A stretch of 64,000 nt of DNA from Epiperipatus broadwayi (taxonomy: Eukaryota > Onychophora > Udeonychophora > Euonychophora > Peripatidae), in NCBI GenBank assembly GCA_028023455.1, contig JAQFVV010006543.1, forward strand, positions 372,001 to 436,000, read 5' to 3'. Shown piece by piece: positions 45,401 through 58,467 of the stretch. A model generated the notes under the pieces. The model saw only the letters and a program-made list of their open reading frames with translations, made no database searches and was not told where the DNA came from. The stretch's first letter is position 1; the number at the start of each line of letters is the position of its first letter. The position numbers and the translations under genes are program-made.

Positions 45401-48000
45401 TTAAGAGATGACAAATATGTTTTAGTGTGGAGTGAAGGAGAAGAGATTGAAAAGACGCACTCTTCAATCCCTTCAATCTCATTTAAAAAAATGAAAGAGA
45501 AATGACATCATTTTCCTAGATTGAGGACCATAGGACATCGAGGGATTTTAACATTGGATTCAAAATGGCAAGCAACGGATAACTAATGAACATTTCTAAA
45601 ACAGTAAGCACATTATGAACTTAAATGAATATTAATTTGGAAACACTAAGAACTTTAAAATATAAACTTTCTCATTATTTAATTTATAAGAAATGGAATC
45701 CTATCTGACCAACTTAATTTATTAATTAGTTATAATTTTATTTGATGTATTTCTTTTTTGTAAAATCATTTCCATTTATTTTTTTTGTTCTTTTAAGTTT
45801 TATTTATGATTTTTGTTTTGCGATAAATTAAATATAAATGTTAAATTTAAGTCGGGCGTGAATGGCTATATAGATTTGTAAAGTTATATTAGGGGAGGGT
45901 AATCTTAGGTTATTTGTTTCATAGTTAAATTAGGTCAATGGATTGGATATATTGGTGTAATTAGTAGATGTAGTACGAGATTCACTACGGGCAGAATCAC
46001 TATTTATACGCTGCACACACTCATTTTGCCTATGGGAGGAATTATAAGACGGAGACCGCAGTTCCTTCCTATGGAGTTTTTTTTTTATTGCTCTTATCAT
46101 TAGATAGATGTAGTATTCCTATCTGACGAAAGGCAATTTCTTCTCTTAACCTATTTGTGTTGTCGTAGCCGTATTACATTGAATACATCGATATATCAGA
46201 TGGATTGAATTTGGTTTGATTGCGAACTTTTGGCCTAAGGTTAAACAAGGATAGAATTTTTTTTTTTCAAATGCAAATCTATGTAGTCTATTTATACTCG
46301 ACACTCAAAATAAAGATGCATTAAATTTAAGTTAGGTATAGATGCTTGCATGGGTTCGTTACTGGTTAATTATGTTTTTGGTTTTCATATTCGGTAAATA
46401 CTGATACCTTACGGTGAGTATCTAAGATGTATTTATGTCGGATGTCTTTTAAGTTATTGGTGTCTTGCGGCATCTTATGATGAATGCCATTGGGTTTCTT
46501 ATAAATTTCCCTCTGCATTGCCATCAATGACTTTATATTTTGATCGTTTATGTTTACTTTGAAATGTTTTTGACTGTGTAATCTATGTAACCGATCTATA
46601 CTCAACATTCATTAAAAACACATTTTATAAATCCATCTGTGTGAACTTAATTAAAATGCGAACTTATAATAGCATAAAAATTAAAATGTAAATTTATAAA
46701 AATTAAAATGTAAATTAAAATCAAAGTTAAAAATGTAAGTTAAATTTTAAAATGTAAACTGATAATAAAATAATTTTAAATATATATGTGCATAAATAAA
46801 TGTTTGTGTTTATAATTACTGGCAGTGGCTTATTTTTTTTAAAAAAAAAAATTATTCTTAGATAAGAATTTATGAAATATAAATCTCTGCTGTTCCACTG
46901 AGCTAGTGACAATGGGCTAACAACCGGAATCAACCAATATAAAATAAATAAATTTTTTTGAACTTATGTATCTGCCTACTATATACATTTTTCTAGGTTC
47001 AAATGCCTAGTGGCGCCCTGTAGTGCAGTTTACGTTAAGTGTCTTTCATCCGGATCATTATAATATATATTGTACCCTTTTCAATAGGTCAGAAATAGTC
47101 AAGTACAATAGATTACTAAAAAAATTTAAATTTTAGAGTATGTTCTTTTGATATGTTAATTATATTTTGTTAATAATATTATAGGGTACAATTTGAAGCT
47201 AAATAAAATACGTAGTATATAAAATTATAGTGAATCATTTAAGAATAGTTATGTAAAGCTTAAAATATGGTTGCATATGATTGCAAAAGCTGGCCATATT
47301 AAATAACTCAGCTATAAATAGTTAAAAGTATATTTAAATTTAATGTTTTAAACTTGTATTTAATAAATGCTATATTTAGAGTTATTAGTTATATTTGATA
47401 ATTAATTAATATCGTATATTTTAAAAGTAATTTTATGATAGTAAAACTGTATTTAATTCTATATTTTAAATTATTTTTCCAAATTTTTATAATTATTTTA
47501 TATAATATAATAAAGTGTTGCAATTTTATTATTTTAGACAGAGAAATAGATTGAAAATCGTCTGCCTAAATTTTATATTGATCATGTGACTTTTAATATA
47601 TGGTTAAACACACACGCTTGTTTGAAGTAATAACAAAGTTTGAAATATTTAAAAGTTGTATCATAGGATTGAATAGAATTATTTACTTATCATAAAAGCT
47701 AATAGCAAATATTAAGTTAACTGTCATTATTGCATGTTTAAACTATGGAATAAAGACGAGTACATTTAATAAAAAGTTGATATTTTGTTTAAATAAAAAT
47801 AGATAAATTAAATATTAAAAGTGGAATAAATTCATTAAATATTATTCTAAAAGTTAATTTTAAAATATTTTTAAGTAATTTATCAAAGTAATAATCAATT
47901 TGAAAGTAATATTTTAAATAATATTTTGGGTTTTATTACGACCTAATTTTATTTTTAAAATTTAATTCTGTAAAACTGAATTATATGTAAATTTGATCTC
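45400..48000. other. Mixed AT-rich DNA with a less AT-rich segment at 45843-46620
   Basis: The segment 45843-46620 has richer base composition and short direct repeats: TTAAATTTAAGT at about 45841 and 46321, and AATCTATGTA followed by ATACTC(A/G)ACA near 46280 and 46570. A - strand frame at 46366-46608 gives a polar peptide (SIDRLHRLHSQKHFKVNIND) with no domain I know. It might be an old LTR element or gene relic. Confidence 0.4.
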
Positions 48001-48020
48001 AAACTAAAAGTGAGAATCAA

Positions 48021-48110
48021 CCAATCAAATGACGTTTTTCCTGGAATATAAATACCATTGCACGGGGTGATAAGAGTCAGATTAAAATATATCAGAAGAT
48101 ATAAAGGTGA
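48021..48110 (+). promoter_or_regulatory. Candidate RNA polymerase II core promoter
   Basis: In order: CCAAT (48021-48025), TGACGT (48030-48035), TATAAATA (48047-48054), and an initiator-like TCAGATT with its A at 48079, about 32 bases after the TATA start. A possible splice donor AAAG|GTGATA lies at 48106/48107. The order and spacing are those of a textbook promoter, but no coding exon is visible downstream, so a non-coding transcript or a chance cluster are both possible. Confidence 0.4.
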
Positions 48111-51100
48111 TATTAAATTTTTAATTTTTTTTATTTAGTCAATTTTGTACTCTCGTACAATTTTATTTGCAAAGCTAATTGATATTTTAAAAAGTATTTG
48201 CAAAAGAGAGTTAAACTATAATATATTTAGTAACTTCATTAAAAATGTTTTGTTAAAGTTTTAAAGTTCCTTTGCCAGTGGTATTTTATCAAAGTCCAAC
48301 TTAGAACTTAGCGATAATAAATGGATATGTCAAGAAGTAAAGTATATTCAGTTTATAATATTTTTAAAAATGTATATAATATTTGTTGATACAGTTTTAT
48401 TAATAATGAACAGGAGAATTGTTCTAGTGAATAAAATAGTAATGTGGACATTGTATAAGAAGCCCAGATAGAAAGATATTTTACCGTTTAAAGGTAAAGA
48501 TGCATTATTTTTATATGGAAGATAAACTTGTCTAAAATTAAGTAATAATAAAACAATTGTACTTTATAGTAATTGATAAAAATATCACGTTGAAAGAGTA
48601 AAGTGTTATCTTTTCTGAAGGAAACATTTTTAAAGAATATTTTGCAAGAAATTATTTAAGAAAGTGAATCAGGGAAAATATTTGCTAAAGCGTTTGATAT
48701 ATAAAACTTACGGTCTTAAAAGGGTTAAACACATTTTAGAAAGGATTTTTTAAAAAACTTGAAGTTTGGAAGTAAATGTACTAAATAAGAAACTTATGGG
48801 AGAAATGAATACATAAATAAATAAAAGGATGGAGCCATGGAAATAAAGATTGCGCAATAAGTTTATCCGAATATTTTTAGTTAAATCGAAGGATGCATCA
48901 CCTAACTAACATAGGAATATTCCAGAACAGAATCTTCGAATTATTATTTTGAATAGTGTATTTTATTATGATTCCAATAATTATCTTTCTAGTTTATAGA
49001 ATCCATAAACTATTTATCTATAAATTTTGCTAAAACGGATTGATAATTATTTTTTGTTTAATTTCAAGATTCAAAAAGACGTCATCCGTATTATTTTTTT
49101 TTACTATGTATTTTTTATTTTTTTTTTAAATTGCTCACCACCGTTCGACCAACAAATTGTCTTGTTCATCATCATAGCAACGTCATAGCAACGGGGGAAG
49201 GTAAAAATGCTCTTGAAGAAATAAAGTGTTTTTGAAGAGAACATTTTTTTTAAAAAAAAAACTTTTGAGAAAGAAAATGGGAATATTTGAACCTAGGAAA
49301 AATATACATTTTCATCTGAAGTTTACACAAATATGCTTTTTGATTTATTTATTATTTATTTTAAAATGTAAATTTTTGAGTAATAAGTATAGGAACATGA
49401 ATATTAATTATTTATGGTATAGAATCCTATAGTATAATATTTAACAGCTTAATTTAGAATATTTTAAATAGAAGCATGGATGTGTATTTTATGTATGAGA
49501 TGTTACATTTAGTTGGAGAAAAGAAGACTGCAAAAGTGATATAGATGAGCTAATGTCACTTGGTAACAATTAATGAATTATTGATATTTATTATGATGTA
49601 TTTTTTTTTCTTTTATAGATTGCTTATGTCATAATGTATGATGTATGAATGTTAAATATGCATTATACAACATATTTTTTAAAACATTGTGAGATCAGGA
49701 GTTATTTGGAATATGCATACTATGATTTTATAATGATAATATAACCCAACGTGATAATAAATATTAATGTGATTTTTTTTAAAGAACTTTCATATTACTG
49801 GATGATCCAAATATTATGTGTTTAGTTTAGAATACTAAAGTAAAGTAAAATTTTCTTATGGTTTAGTAAGATTGCTCTAATTACAGTTGAATCTTATTTA
49901 TTATTTGAATATGCAAGGTAGTAAATTTGTCAATGTAAGAACTGGTAGATCTTTAGGAAATAAGAATAGGATAGTGACCTGGTATTAGTAATATAATAAA
50001 CATGAATCCAGGAGATTATTAAGTTAGGATATTTGGGATATGAATAGTATTTCATAATATTTGTGAATGTGCAATGCACTTAACATAGCCCTGCAATTGT
50101 ATGCTTATTTTGGACAGTGTTTATTTTCTTGGAGCATTGATGATCAATAAAGCTGAATGAATAGCTTGACATCATTTATAGTATTTGAGGATATTAGACA
50201 GGAAAAGGTCTTCCCTCTAGTTTTATAGTTACACTGTGCCATGATGTATATTTTGGTATGAGTTATGTGTTATACTCTAGTTTTTCTTTCCCATCCTATA
50301 AATCTATTCGCTATCTGTTTTTCAAAAAGTAGCTACATCGTACAGTATAGTATATTTAAAAGAAAATAATAGATGATTTAGAGTTAAAGATATGCAATTG
50401 TTTGGAATGAGATGAGTTCATTTGCTTGTATGAAGAAATAGAATTTGTATGAATTGGAATTGGAAATCCAATGGACTTCAAATGAAAGAATCATAAAATA
50501 TGTTATAAAGTTATTTATTTTTGGAAAATAAATATAAGATCTTAAGAATAAAATATGTAAAGCAAAGTTGTTGTTTTTTTAAATAATATTAAAGTATTTA
50601 TTTCAATTTTTAAAAAAGTACTGCATATTTTTAATATAATTCTATAAAGTAAAAACGCTCTACACAATAAATTAGGTACAATTTATATTTATTCAATAAT
50701 AGAAAATGTATTAGTGATTATAATTCTATAGTAGTATAATATTGTTATAATGGAATGTATTATAGTTGATAAATCCAATGTAGTGAACAATAATATCCAT
50801 AATTTGGAGATAAATTATCAATAGATATTTTACGTAATATCGATAATATTGCTAAAATGAAATTGTCTAGTAAAAAGAGGATATCCATGTTTTCGATTAG
50901 TATTATTTTATATTTATCCATATTATGTTTTCTATAAAAAAAAATTTAAAAAAGAAGCATACTGAATAAATAATAGCTAAAGGATGTAAAATGTATTTTG
51001 AGTAAGCATTAAATAAGTAATAAATTTTTTTATATAAGATTGATCCAACAGGGATTAATAATATTGTATCATTTTTTTTATTATTTTATTTAAGTCAGAG

Positions 51101-51205
51101 TAAAGACTTAACGAGGTTCGAATATAAAGAATGTATAATGGTACCAATCTTTCAGATGTTTAAAAGGTACATATTGTAAATAAATTGTTATGTTATTAAT
51201 GTTAT
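48111..51205. other. AT-rich sequence, no coding exon recognised
   Basis: About 3.1 kb without an identifiable transposon, in contrast to most of the window. The open frame at 49226-49432 is lysine/isoleucine/leucine-rich and AT-driven. It could be the body of a non-coding transcript if the flanking signals are real. Confidence 0.45.
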
Positions 51206-51256
51206 AATAAACTTTATTAAAATTTGTTTTTCTCAAAATTTGTGTGTTGGTTTGTT
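51206..51256 (+). terminator. Candidate polyadenylation site
   Basis: AATAAA at 51206-51211 is followed about 30 bases later by a GT-rich element, TGTGTGTTGGTTTGTT (51241-51256). That is the standard arrangement of an animal poly(A) signal. AATAAA is frequent by chance in this composition, and the GT-rich element is what makes this one stand out. Confidence 0.35.
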
Positions 51257-52129
51257 ATTTTTTTTTTTTCCATCTTCATGAAGTTGAACACAGAGTTAAT
51301 AAAAGTAAACCCAATATTTTTTGCACAGAAATAAATAAAGAATTATTTAAGAATTGGATTATTTATTAAGTAATCACATTTACATTATCTTATAGTCATA
51401 AGTTAGTTATCATAATAATACATTGGATTATATGCTATCAATTGCCACACACTTTTATTTGTCAGATTATCAAATGCTACCACGTATTTATTATATTATT
51501 ACATGAAGATAAAAGATTATATTAAATTATTTTATTGTTTTATTATGGTAATAAAATTATAGTATAAGAAAGGATATACAGAGTTAGTTATACAATGAAG
51601 AATATTACTATTACTTTATTATTATTAGTTTAGTGTAGTAGATTATGACATAAAATCCCTTTTCATATTTTACTATCGTAATTTTAATTAACTTAAAGTA
51701 AATTTCATGAACCTGAGATTTTATTGAGCTAGACTATTATAAATAGAAGACTAAGATTTAATTATTAGTTTAATCTTAATGAGTAGGAATTATTTAAAGT
51801 CGTAAGAATACCATAAGTTTATTTATTTGAAATAGTAATAGGGGGGATAGTGTTCTTATGCCATTGAGGTAATATCTTGTAGGATGTTGGCTCAATTAAT
51901 CTATCATGTCACCTGTATTTTCACTTCCAAGTCTCATGAAAATATTAAATATTTATTCAATTTATTTTTATAAGATGAACCTTATTCATATTTTAAATTT
52001 GAGCTAGTGAAATATTTAATTTTAATGCTGATTATTTTATTTATTAATTATTAACTGAGCTAGAACCCATTTTACTTTATATCATATACTATCTGGAAGT
52101 GAGAATGACATTTGGCATGGGTAGAATAT
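51257..52129. other. AT-rich sequence, no gene recognised
   Basis: No feature is recognised. Confidence 0.5.
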
Positions 52130-52790
52130 ATATATATATACTTTCAAGATCCCTTTGGCCACCCATTCTATCTCACACAACTGATACACATGATCACACA
52201 CATGTGAAAAAGATAAATGATTTCTAAATATAGATATTTAGTACAGAACCAGCACTGTGCAACTCATCAGTTAGACCAGCTCATCATCTCTCACACACAT
52301 ATATAATCAGTGCTTTGTTTATATTAAGATAGTAAGTCTTCACACTTTAATGGATGGACTTCAATCTATTCCATCCTCAAATTCTTCAGCTATTCATACC
52401 TTTGAAAATCTGATGATCGAATACTCAAATCCCTTGGTAATGCCAACATTAATAACATGCTCATGTTGACCTTAAGTCATGCTGACCTCTCATGTATAGG
52501 ATCTTGTCCATTTAAATACAAAGAAGAGAAGAGATCTGGGCAGTCCATCATCATATTTTCAATGGTATGGATGGCTGAAGAGCTGGAGGATGGAGTAGAT
52601 TGAAGCCTGTCCATTAAAGTGTGAAGATTTGCTATCTTAATTGCGTGAGAGATGTGACCTGGTCTAACTGATGATTGCTGGTTCAGCATGAAATACATAT
52701 ATTGGAGATCATTTATCTTTTTCACTTGTGGATGGCCAAAGAGAGCTTGAAAGTCTGTGTTCAAATCCCCTATATTAGAATCCAGGTATA
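52130..52790. repeat. Foldback element, inverted dimer of family F1 (copy E)
   Basis: Left arm about 52141-52440 and right arm about 52535-52790 are imperfect reverse complements. They include TTTAATGGATGGACTTCAAT with its mirror TTGAAGCCTGTCCATTAAAG, and CATCAGTTAGACCAG with its mirror CTGGTCTAACTGATG. The right arm ends GTCTGTGTTCAAATCCCC. It is more diverged than copy D, so older. The 95-codon - strand frame is only the repeat. Confidence 0.88.
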
Positions 52791-54930
52791 TAAAATATAC
52801 TTGTAATTAAAATATATATACATACATATGGCAAAACATGTATGAAAGAGAAGTGAAAGTAGATAAGTATCCAAAAAGTTACCAATAAATATATACACCC
52901 ACTTTCTCTATATCAAAAAAACCTACTAATAATAGAGTGACCATTCATTTTTAAAGCTTTTTTCTTAACAAAACCTTGGTTTTCTGACAAATCCTGAAAT
53001 TAAGGATTGAAATCAATTCAAAACAGGTATAAACATGATAAAATTAATTTAAAATCTTAATAAATCAAATGAAAGATAGAGACAAAATATCATTTTTAAC
53101 AACTTTTTCATGAATAATCAAAAGCAATTAACTGCAAATATTAATATATAAAGTAAACATGAAAATAGACCAATACCTTGCAAACTCTTCATAAATCTTT
53201 TTTATATCAGAACAACCATTAAAGATAGATATTTTTTAAATTCAAAAAACTCAAGATTTTGAATACAAATTAACTCCTACATATAAGTTATATAGAACTA
53301 TCACCAAATCAGTTTTTATATATTTTAGAGACTCGGTTTTATTAAAGGTTAGGCCTCTTTTATTCTTCGACTAGGATGGTTAAACTAACAACAATCCCAT
53401 ATGATTATTAGTGAAGATAACATTATATAAAAAGTCATGTTGTTATTGCTATGGTCTTAAAGAACAATTAAGCTGTAAGTTATGATGAATTAAGCAAATG
53501 ATAAAAAAAAATAGAAATTATACGCTGGTTTGAAGTTGAGAATCTGCCTTTTGTCAGACAGCTATTACCGTAATAACAAAAATTTTACATCTAAATGTAA
53601 CGTATAAACTAAGTATACTTTGTGTATATTTAACTATGAATAATGTATAATATGTAAAATCATTCAATTTATTAAAGAAATAAAAATGACAAGGGAAATA
53701 TTGAAGAAAGATAATTTAAATGGTAATTTTCACCCACCCACCCGTTTAATTTGTAAAAAAGCGATATATAATATAGTATTATATAATAACTATTTGATAA
53801 TTTAATATAAAAATAAGAGCAGAATTACTACTAAGAAGTTTTCAAAGTTTAATTAAAAATATTGATTCCGGTTAACAGTCGATAATAAATTTCTCAATCT
53901 TATACAAGATTTTTTTTTTTTTTCAATAAAAAAAATAGTATTATTTTTTAAACAAAAGTTTAATTAAAACTTAAGCTATTCATTCAGATGTTGCCTATCG
54001 ATTGCTTAATTAAGCGGAAGATATTGCAATGACGCTGAATATGGTAAAATATGAACACGTCAGCCCTGGAAATATGCAATAGCATATTCTGTCATTCCTT
54101 CCCTGAAGAAAAAAACTATTTTAATGATTTCTTGAAAGACAATAAATTTCTATATGTCCTCGTAAATTCTAATCGATAGTATTAACTAATGAAAAATGAT
54201 TATAAAGTATATTTTTGTTTATAGAAAGAGAGAAATATTTACAAATAATTCATGTACTACAGTTAATTTATATATGTAAGCAATCACTTTTAGATAATTA
54301 TGCAAAGACCTGCATTGTTTCTTTTTCCGGTTTTCGTTTGCATTCTGCGCATGCTAGTTTTTCCTAATATCAGACATACTGAAATGAAAAATTTATTTTA
54401 AAAGCTAATTCCTAATAACAGCATTTGGAAAAAAAAAATTGGTAATAATCACAAGGAATTATATTTTATTAAATTTTATGTAATTTAGTTCTATTTATTT
54501 AATTAATTGGTTTATTCTTAATTAATTATTTATTTGAACTTACTGTTTCAATCTGTAAACTAAAAATATATGAGCAAATTTTCATAAATACATTCAGCAA
54601 TAATTATTCTTCAATAATATTTTTAAAATTTTTTTACACAAATTTATATAAAAGACATTTAGTTAAAAGACACTGATCACATTAAAAGCATCGCTGATGA
54701 TTATTTCTGGCTGATTTTTAACCCGAAGTTTAATGTCAACTCATGGGCTAATAATGGAAGTGGAAATAAGTAAAGATAGAAGGTACTCTTATATTGTTAA
54801 AATATTTGATATTAACGTTGAAAATCTGATATTAAATATAATACTTCGTTATTTTAAATGATTATGATTTTTTTAAAATATACAAAATACAATGAAGTTT
54901 TATTACTAAGAATTTAATGAATTCCTGAAA
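52791..54930. other. AT-rich sequence, no gene recognised
   Basis: No gene is recognised and stops are dense in all frames. Confidence 0.55.
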
Positions 54931-57411
54931 TCCGGTTTGGTATTTGGGTATTACTCCTGCAACCAAGGAAAGATAGGAGAACTTTTCACATTCGTATCAA
55001 TACACTGCTAACTTTTTAATGTTGTGATTTTGGCAATATGAAACATTACAAAGCTAGTAATGCTTTGATAGAATGTGAAAAGTCCCCCTTTATTTTATTT
55101 GTTGCAAGAATAATACCAATAGTTTTAGAAAAATATACAAAAATAAATTTTATAGGAAATATATATGAAGATGAACTCAAAGAAACACATTTTGTAATTT
55201 TCCTACATCAATTTTTTTAAAAAAGCCTAGTAATACAGCCATTCTAGATCCGTTTCTCTGCACCAAATTAACACAACACATATTTATCTTTCTAAAAGTA
55301 AAAAAAAAAAATTCTATGAAATAGACACTTAAGCAGACAACGCTTGAACGCTAAATTTAACCAAGAAAAATACCGAAATTTGTACAAATAGTTTTTAAAA
55401 TCACATCACTAAACATTAGTTTAAATCTTCAATTTGTAATGGAATTCTTGCAAACGAAATGCGATTGTCAGCCCCCTCCCCACCATTTCTCCTCCGAAAT
55501 GGTTGTAGAGCACGTGTTTGCACAGTACATGCTAAAAAATGAAATTTTACCAATCAATGTAACTTTTAGAATAAACCAATGGCAATTTATTTTTTGAAAC
55601 GAATGTCATCCAAAAAAAAAACAGCAATAATAACAAAGTCAACGTAATTCCTGCAGCTCTTTGAGCAGAAAAGTCAATGTATTAATTGAATACGAAAAAT
55701 AGAATAAGAACTCTAAATTGCAATCCTTTGATCAGTTGATTTTTCGAGTGGAAAAATAACTGGAAATTGCAGTACTTTGATGAGATGTTTTTTTGATCTC
55801 AAAGCAAGTAAAAGGAAAGAACAGAAATACCAAAGTCAACATATTAATTGAATTAATAATTACAAAAATGACTATAAATTGCTGCACTTTGATCAGATGC
55901 TTTTTAGACTGGAAAAGTAACTAGAAATTGGAAAATCATCAGCTCTTTGAGCAGATCATCTAGTCAACGTATTAATTCTATTAGTAATTAGATCAATAAC
56001 AGTAAATTGCAGCACTCTGATCATATGGTTTTTCGACTGGAGAAATAAATGTAAATTGCAGCACTTTGAGAAGATAAAAAAAAAAACAACAGCAATAATA
56101 ATAATAAAGTCAATGTATTAATTCCATTAGTAATTCGAGAAATAACTGTAAATTGCAGCACTCTGATCAGCTAGTTGTTAGACTGGTGAAATAACTGTAA
56201 ATTAAAGCACTTTGAGCAGATCAAAGGAAACAACTGTATTAACAAAGTCAATGTTTTAATTCAGTTACTAAATAAATAAAAAAGTATTAATTTCAGTGCT
56301 TGGATCAGATGGTTTTTAGATGGGAGGGAAAACGTTCTTGATGTCATTCAACATGGAAAAGAAGGTGTTGTCATGTCTGTGTAATCTATGTCACATGAAT
56401 TCTGCTAGGTAAAAAATGAAACTGAAATTAAAAATGATAAAGCAAATTCACAATAAAAACAAGTAACTTTAAAATGTAAACAAAAAACTTTTGAATCAGA
56501 AAATACAAAAATCTCCAATAATGAAGTCGAAGTTATGCCTGCCTTTATCGCATATGTGGAAAGTTCTCTTATCTTTCCTAGGTTGAGACTGGAGAAAGAA
56601 CTATAAGTTGCAGCACTTTGAACAGATATTTTATAGACTGGAAAACTAACTGGAAATTACAGAAATTTAAACATATAAAAAAGAAACAACAGCAGTTCTA
56701 ATGAAGTGAACTAATTAATTCAATTATTAAATAGAAACATAACTGTAAATTGCAACACTTTGAAGAGATGTTTTAGAAGCAGGAGTAAAAACGTTTTTTT
56801 ATTTGAAAGCAAATAAAAGGAAAAAACAGAAATAACAAACTCAATGCATTACTTCAATTCATAATTTTTTTAAAAAAATAGGTTGTACAAGTATGATCAG
56901 ATGGTTTTCAGACTTGAGAAATAACTATAAGTTGCAGCACTTTGAACAGATAAAAGGAAACAACAACAATACTAACAAAGTTAATGTATTAACTTAATTC
57001 CTAAATAAAAAAAATATCTGTCAACGGAATTATTTCATTTAGTATATCCAAAAATTACTTTAAAATGCAGCACTTTTAGCAGATAAAAGGAAACAACAGT
57101 ATTAACAAAGTCACCGTTTTTATTCAGTTACTAAATCAAAAAATAAGTGTTAATTTCAGCACTTTGATTAGATTGAATAAAAACTCAGAAGTTGAAATTA
57201 AATATGATCAAACAAAATAATCTCCAAAAACGGATGACACTAAGAAGTTTTGACACGTAAGAAATTGTCATTTTGTTGACACGTTTTGTGCAAGCAAGAA
57301 CACGTTTTTCGAGAAGAAAAAAAGTGTGTTTGATTACATCTTTATCGCATATGTGAATAGTCATCCTATCTATCCTAGGTTGCAGGAATAATACCCAAGT
57401 ACCTCTGGTTT
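54931..57411. mobile_element. Unclassified non-autonomous TIR element with internal subrepeats
   Basis: The left tip GGTATTTGGGTATTACTCCT at 54939 is mirrored by AATAATACCCAAGTACC ending at 57403. The TIRs extend at least 55 bases inward with mismatches, including CCTGCAACC and AGATAGGA. The flanks TCCGGTTT (54931-54938) and TCTGGTTT (57404-57411) look like an 8 bp TSD with one substitution. The inside (about 55700-57180) is made of degenerate tandem units. No transposase frame is present (a 60-codon frame at 55038-55220 has no motif). An 8 bp TSD with a GGTA tip does not fit the usual hAT CAG tip, so the superfamily is left open. Confidence 0.8.
55700..57180 (+). repeat. Degenerate tandem subrepeats, period roughly 130-150 bp
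   Basis: Recurring words in fixed order are AAATTGCAGCACTTTGANCAG, a TTTTTNGACTGGA segment, GGAAACAACAGNA, TAACAAAGTCAATGTATTAA and TTCAATTANTAA. Units begin near 55718, 55881, 56009, 56156, 56290, 56610, 56750, 56890 and 57150. A copy of the subterminal TIR segment (TATCGCATATGTGGAAAG) lies inside, near 56548, so the element has duplicated part of its own end. Confidence 0.8.
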
Positions 57412-58328
57412 CAACTAAGAAAGCATAAATTATCGTTTTATGATTTCATTTTTATGTAGTTGAGGCCAATTTTTTCACTCCAAAAACTTGCTGCCTCTTG
57501 TAAATACATGGATTGTATAGTGAATTGAGTCAAACCTATGCTTTGGTAAAATTTCCCGATCCATTATTGACTTCTAGCCATTTAAATTTATTTTCTTTTT
57601 ATTATTATTACTGTGATTGTTTAATACTTATAAAGCTTCTTAGAAAGTCATATGATGTAAACAGTAAATTGAGAAACTAAGAATAAAAATTCTATTCAAT
57701 TGCACAAAGTGAGCTTTATTTTATCTCAATTAGAATTGATTCAGGAACTTCCAATTCTTGAATTTTCTCCACTACAGCTGTTACCTCCTGTAAGTTTTAG
57801 TGGATAATATATGCCAGATGATAGTATTTAATAAATCCTTATCCAGTATTGTTTTATCCACTAACTCCATATTTGTTTTAAGTTTACATATTAATATTAG
57901 TGAGAAGTTTGGATCTTGCAAAGCCATAATCTTGAAACTAGCTGGAGTTATTTGATAAGGATAGGGATTTATTAAGCACTATCAACCAGTATCTATTAGT
58001 TATTAAAACTTACAGCAGATGGCATAGTAGTGCTGAAATAAAAAAGTATGCTTCTGAAACAGCATTGTGAAAGCTAAAGTCATGTGAAATTTTATTAGCT
58101 ATTGGGTCTACCATTATTATCATTAAGCTTCCCTGTATGTCTTAAAATATTGGTAGAGGGAGAGATTCAGGAACTCAAGATCCCTGGATTCTAACTCAGC
58201 TTCCTTATTTCTAGAACTTCCTGAGCAATAATGTTATTTAATTATTGGTTTAACTAAGTTGCGTAATCAAGTAATACAATTGTGAGTATTGATCAAATAT
58301 AAAATAATGTTTAAATAGCCCACACTGT
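57412..58328. other. AT-rich sequence, no gene recognised
   Basis: No feature is recognised. Confidence 0.5.
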
Positions 58329-58467
58329 AAACCAAACATTCTTTTTTCCATATGTCATAGCATCGGCCGGGAGGCGAACCCACAACCGTCTGCAACCAAC
58401 TACTTGCTTGCAAGGCGGCTGCGATGACCTCTCGGCTAACAACGCTTGACAAAACCAAACATTCTTT
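58329..58467 (-). repeat. tRNA-derived retroposon (subfamily 2)
   Basis: Perfect 16 bp TSDs AAACCAAACATTCTTT lie at 58329-58344 and 58452-58467. The - strand unit starts GTCAAGCGTTGTTAGCCGAG, carries the AGTAGTTGGTTGCAGACGG insertion and GTGGGTTCGCCTCCC as B box, and has only a short A tail. It appears to be among the best-preserved subfamily 2 copies. A 79-codon - strand frame across it is not a gene. Confidence 0.9.

Noticed and set aside
45843-46620. Possible LTR pair of an old retrotransposon
   Set aside because: The shared direct repeats are only about 12-25 bases. There are no TG...CA ends, primer site or polyprotein motifs between them.
46895-46905. Perfect A-box-like TAGCTCAGTGG on the minus strand, and a B-box-like GGTTCAAATGCC at about 46995 on the plus strand
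   Set aside because: The two boxes are on opposite strands and cannot belong to one tRNA. The region between does not fold as a cloverleaf.
48840-49440. Coding exon downstream of the promoter-like cluster (open frame 49226-49432)
   Set aside because: The peptide is a lysine/leucine/phenylalanine product of A- and T-runs and no splice sites frame it convincingly.
52735-52790. TTCAAATCCCC in family F1 as a polymerase III B box, making F1 a classical tRNA SINE
   Set aside because: The motif lies at the outer end of the unit and not within a 5' tRNA-like head, and no convincing A box precedes it at the right distance.
58345-58451. Possible functional tRNA genes at the six tRNA-like units
   Set aside because: The anticodon-like loop varies between copies, the acceptor stems are imperfect, and most copies are flanked by TSDs and have A tails, which shows retroposition.
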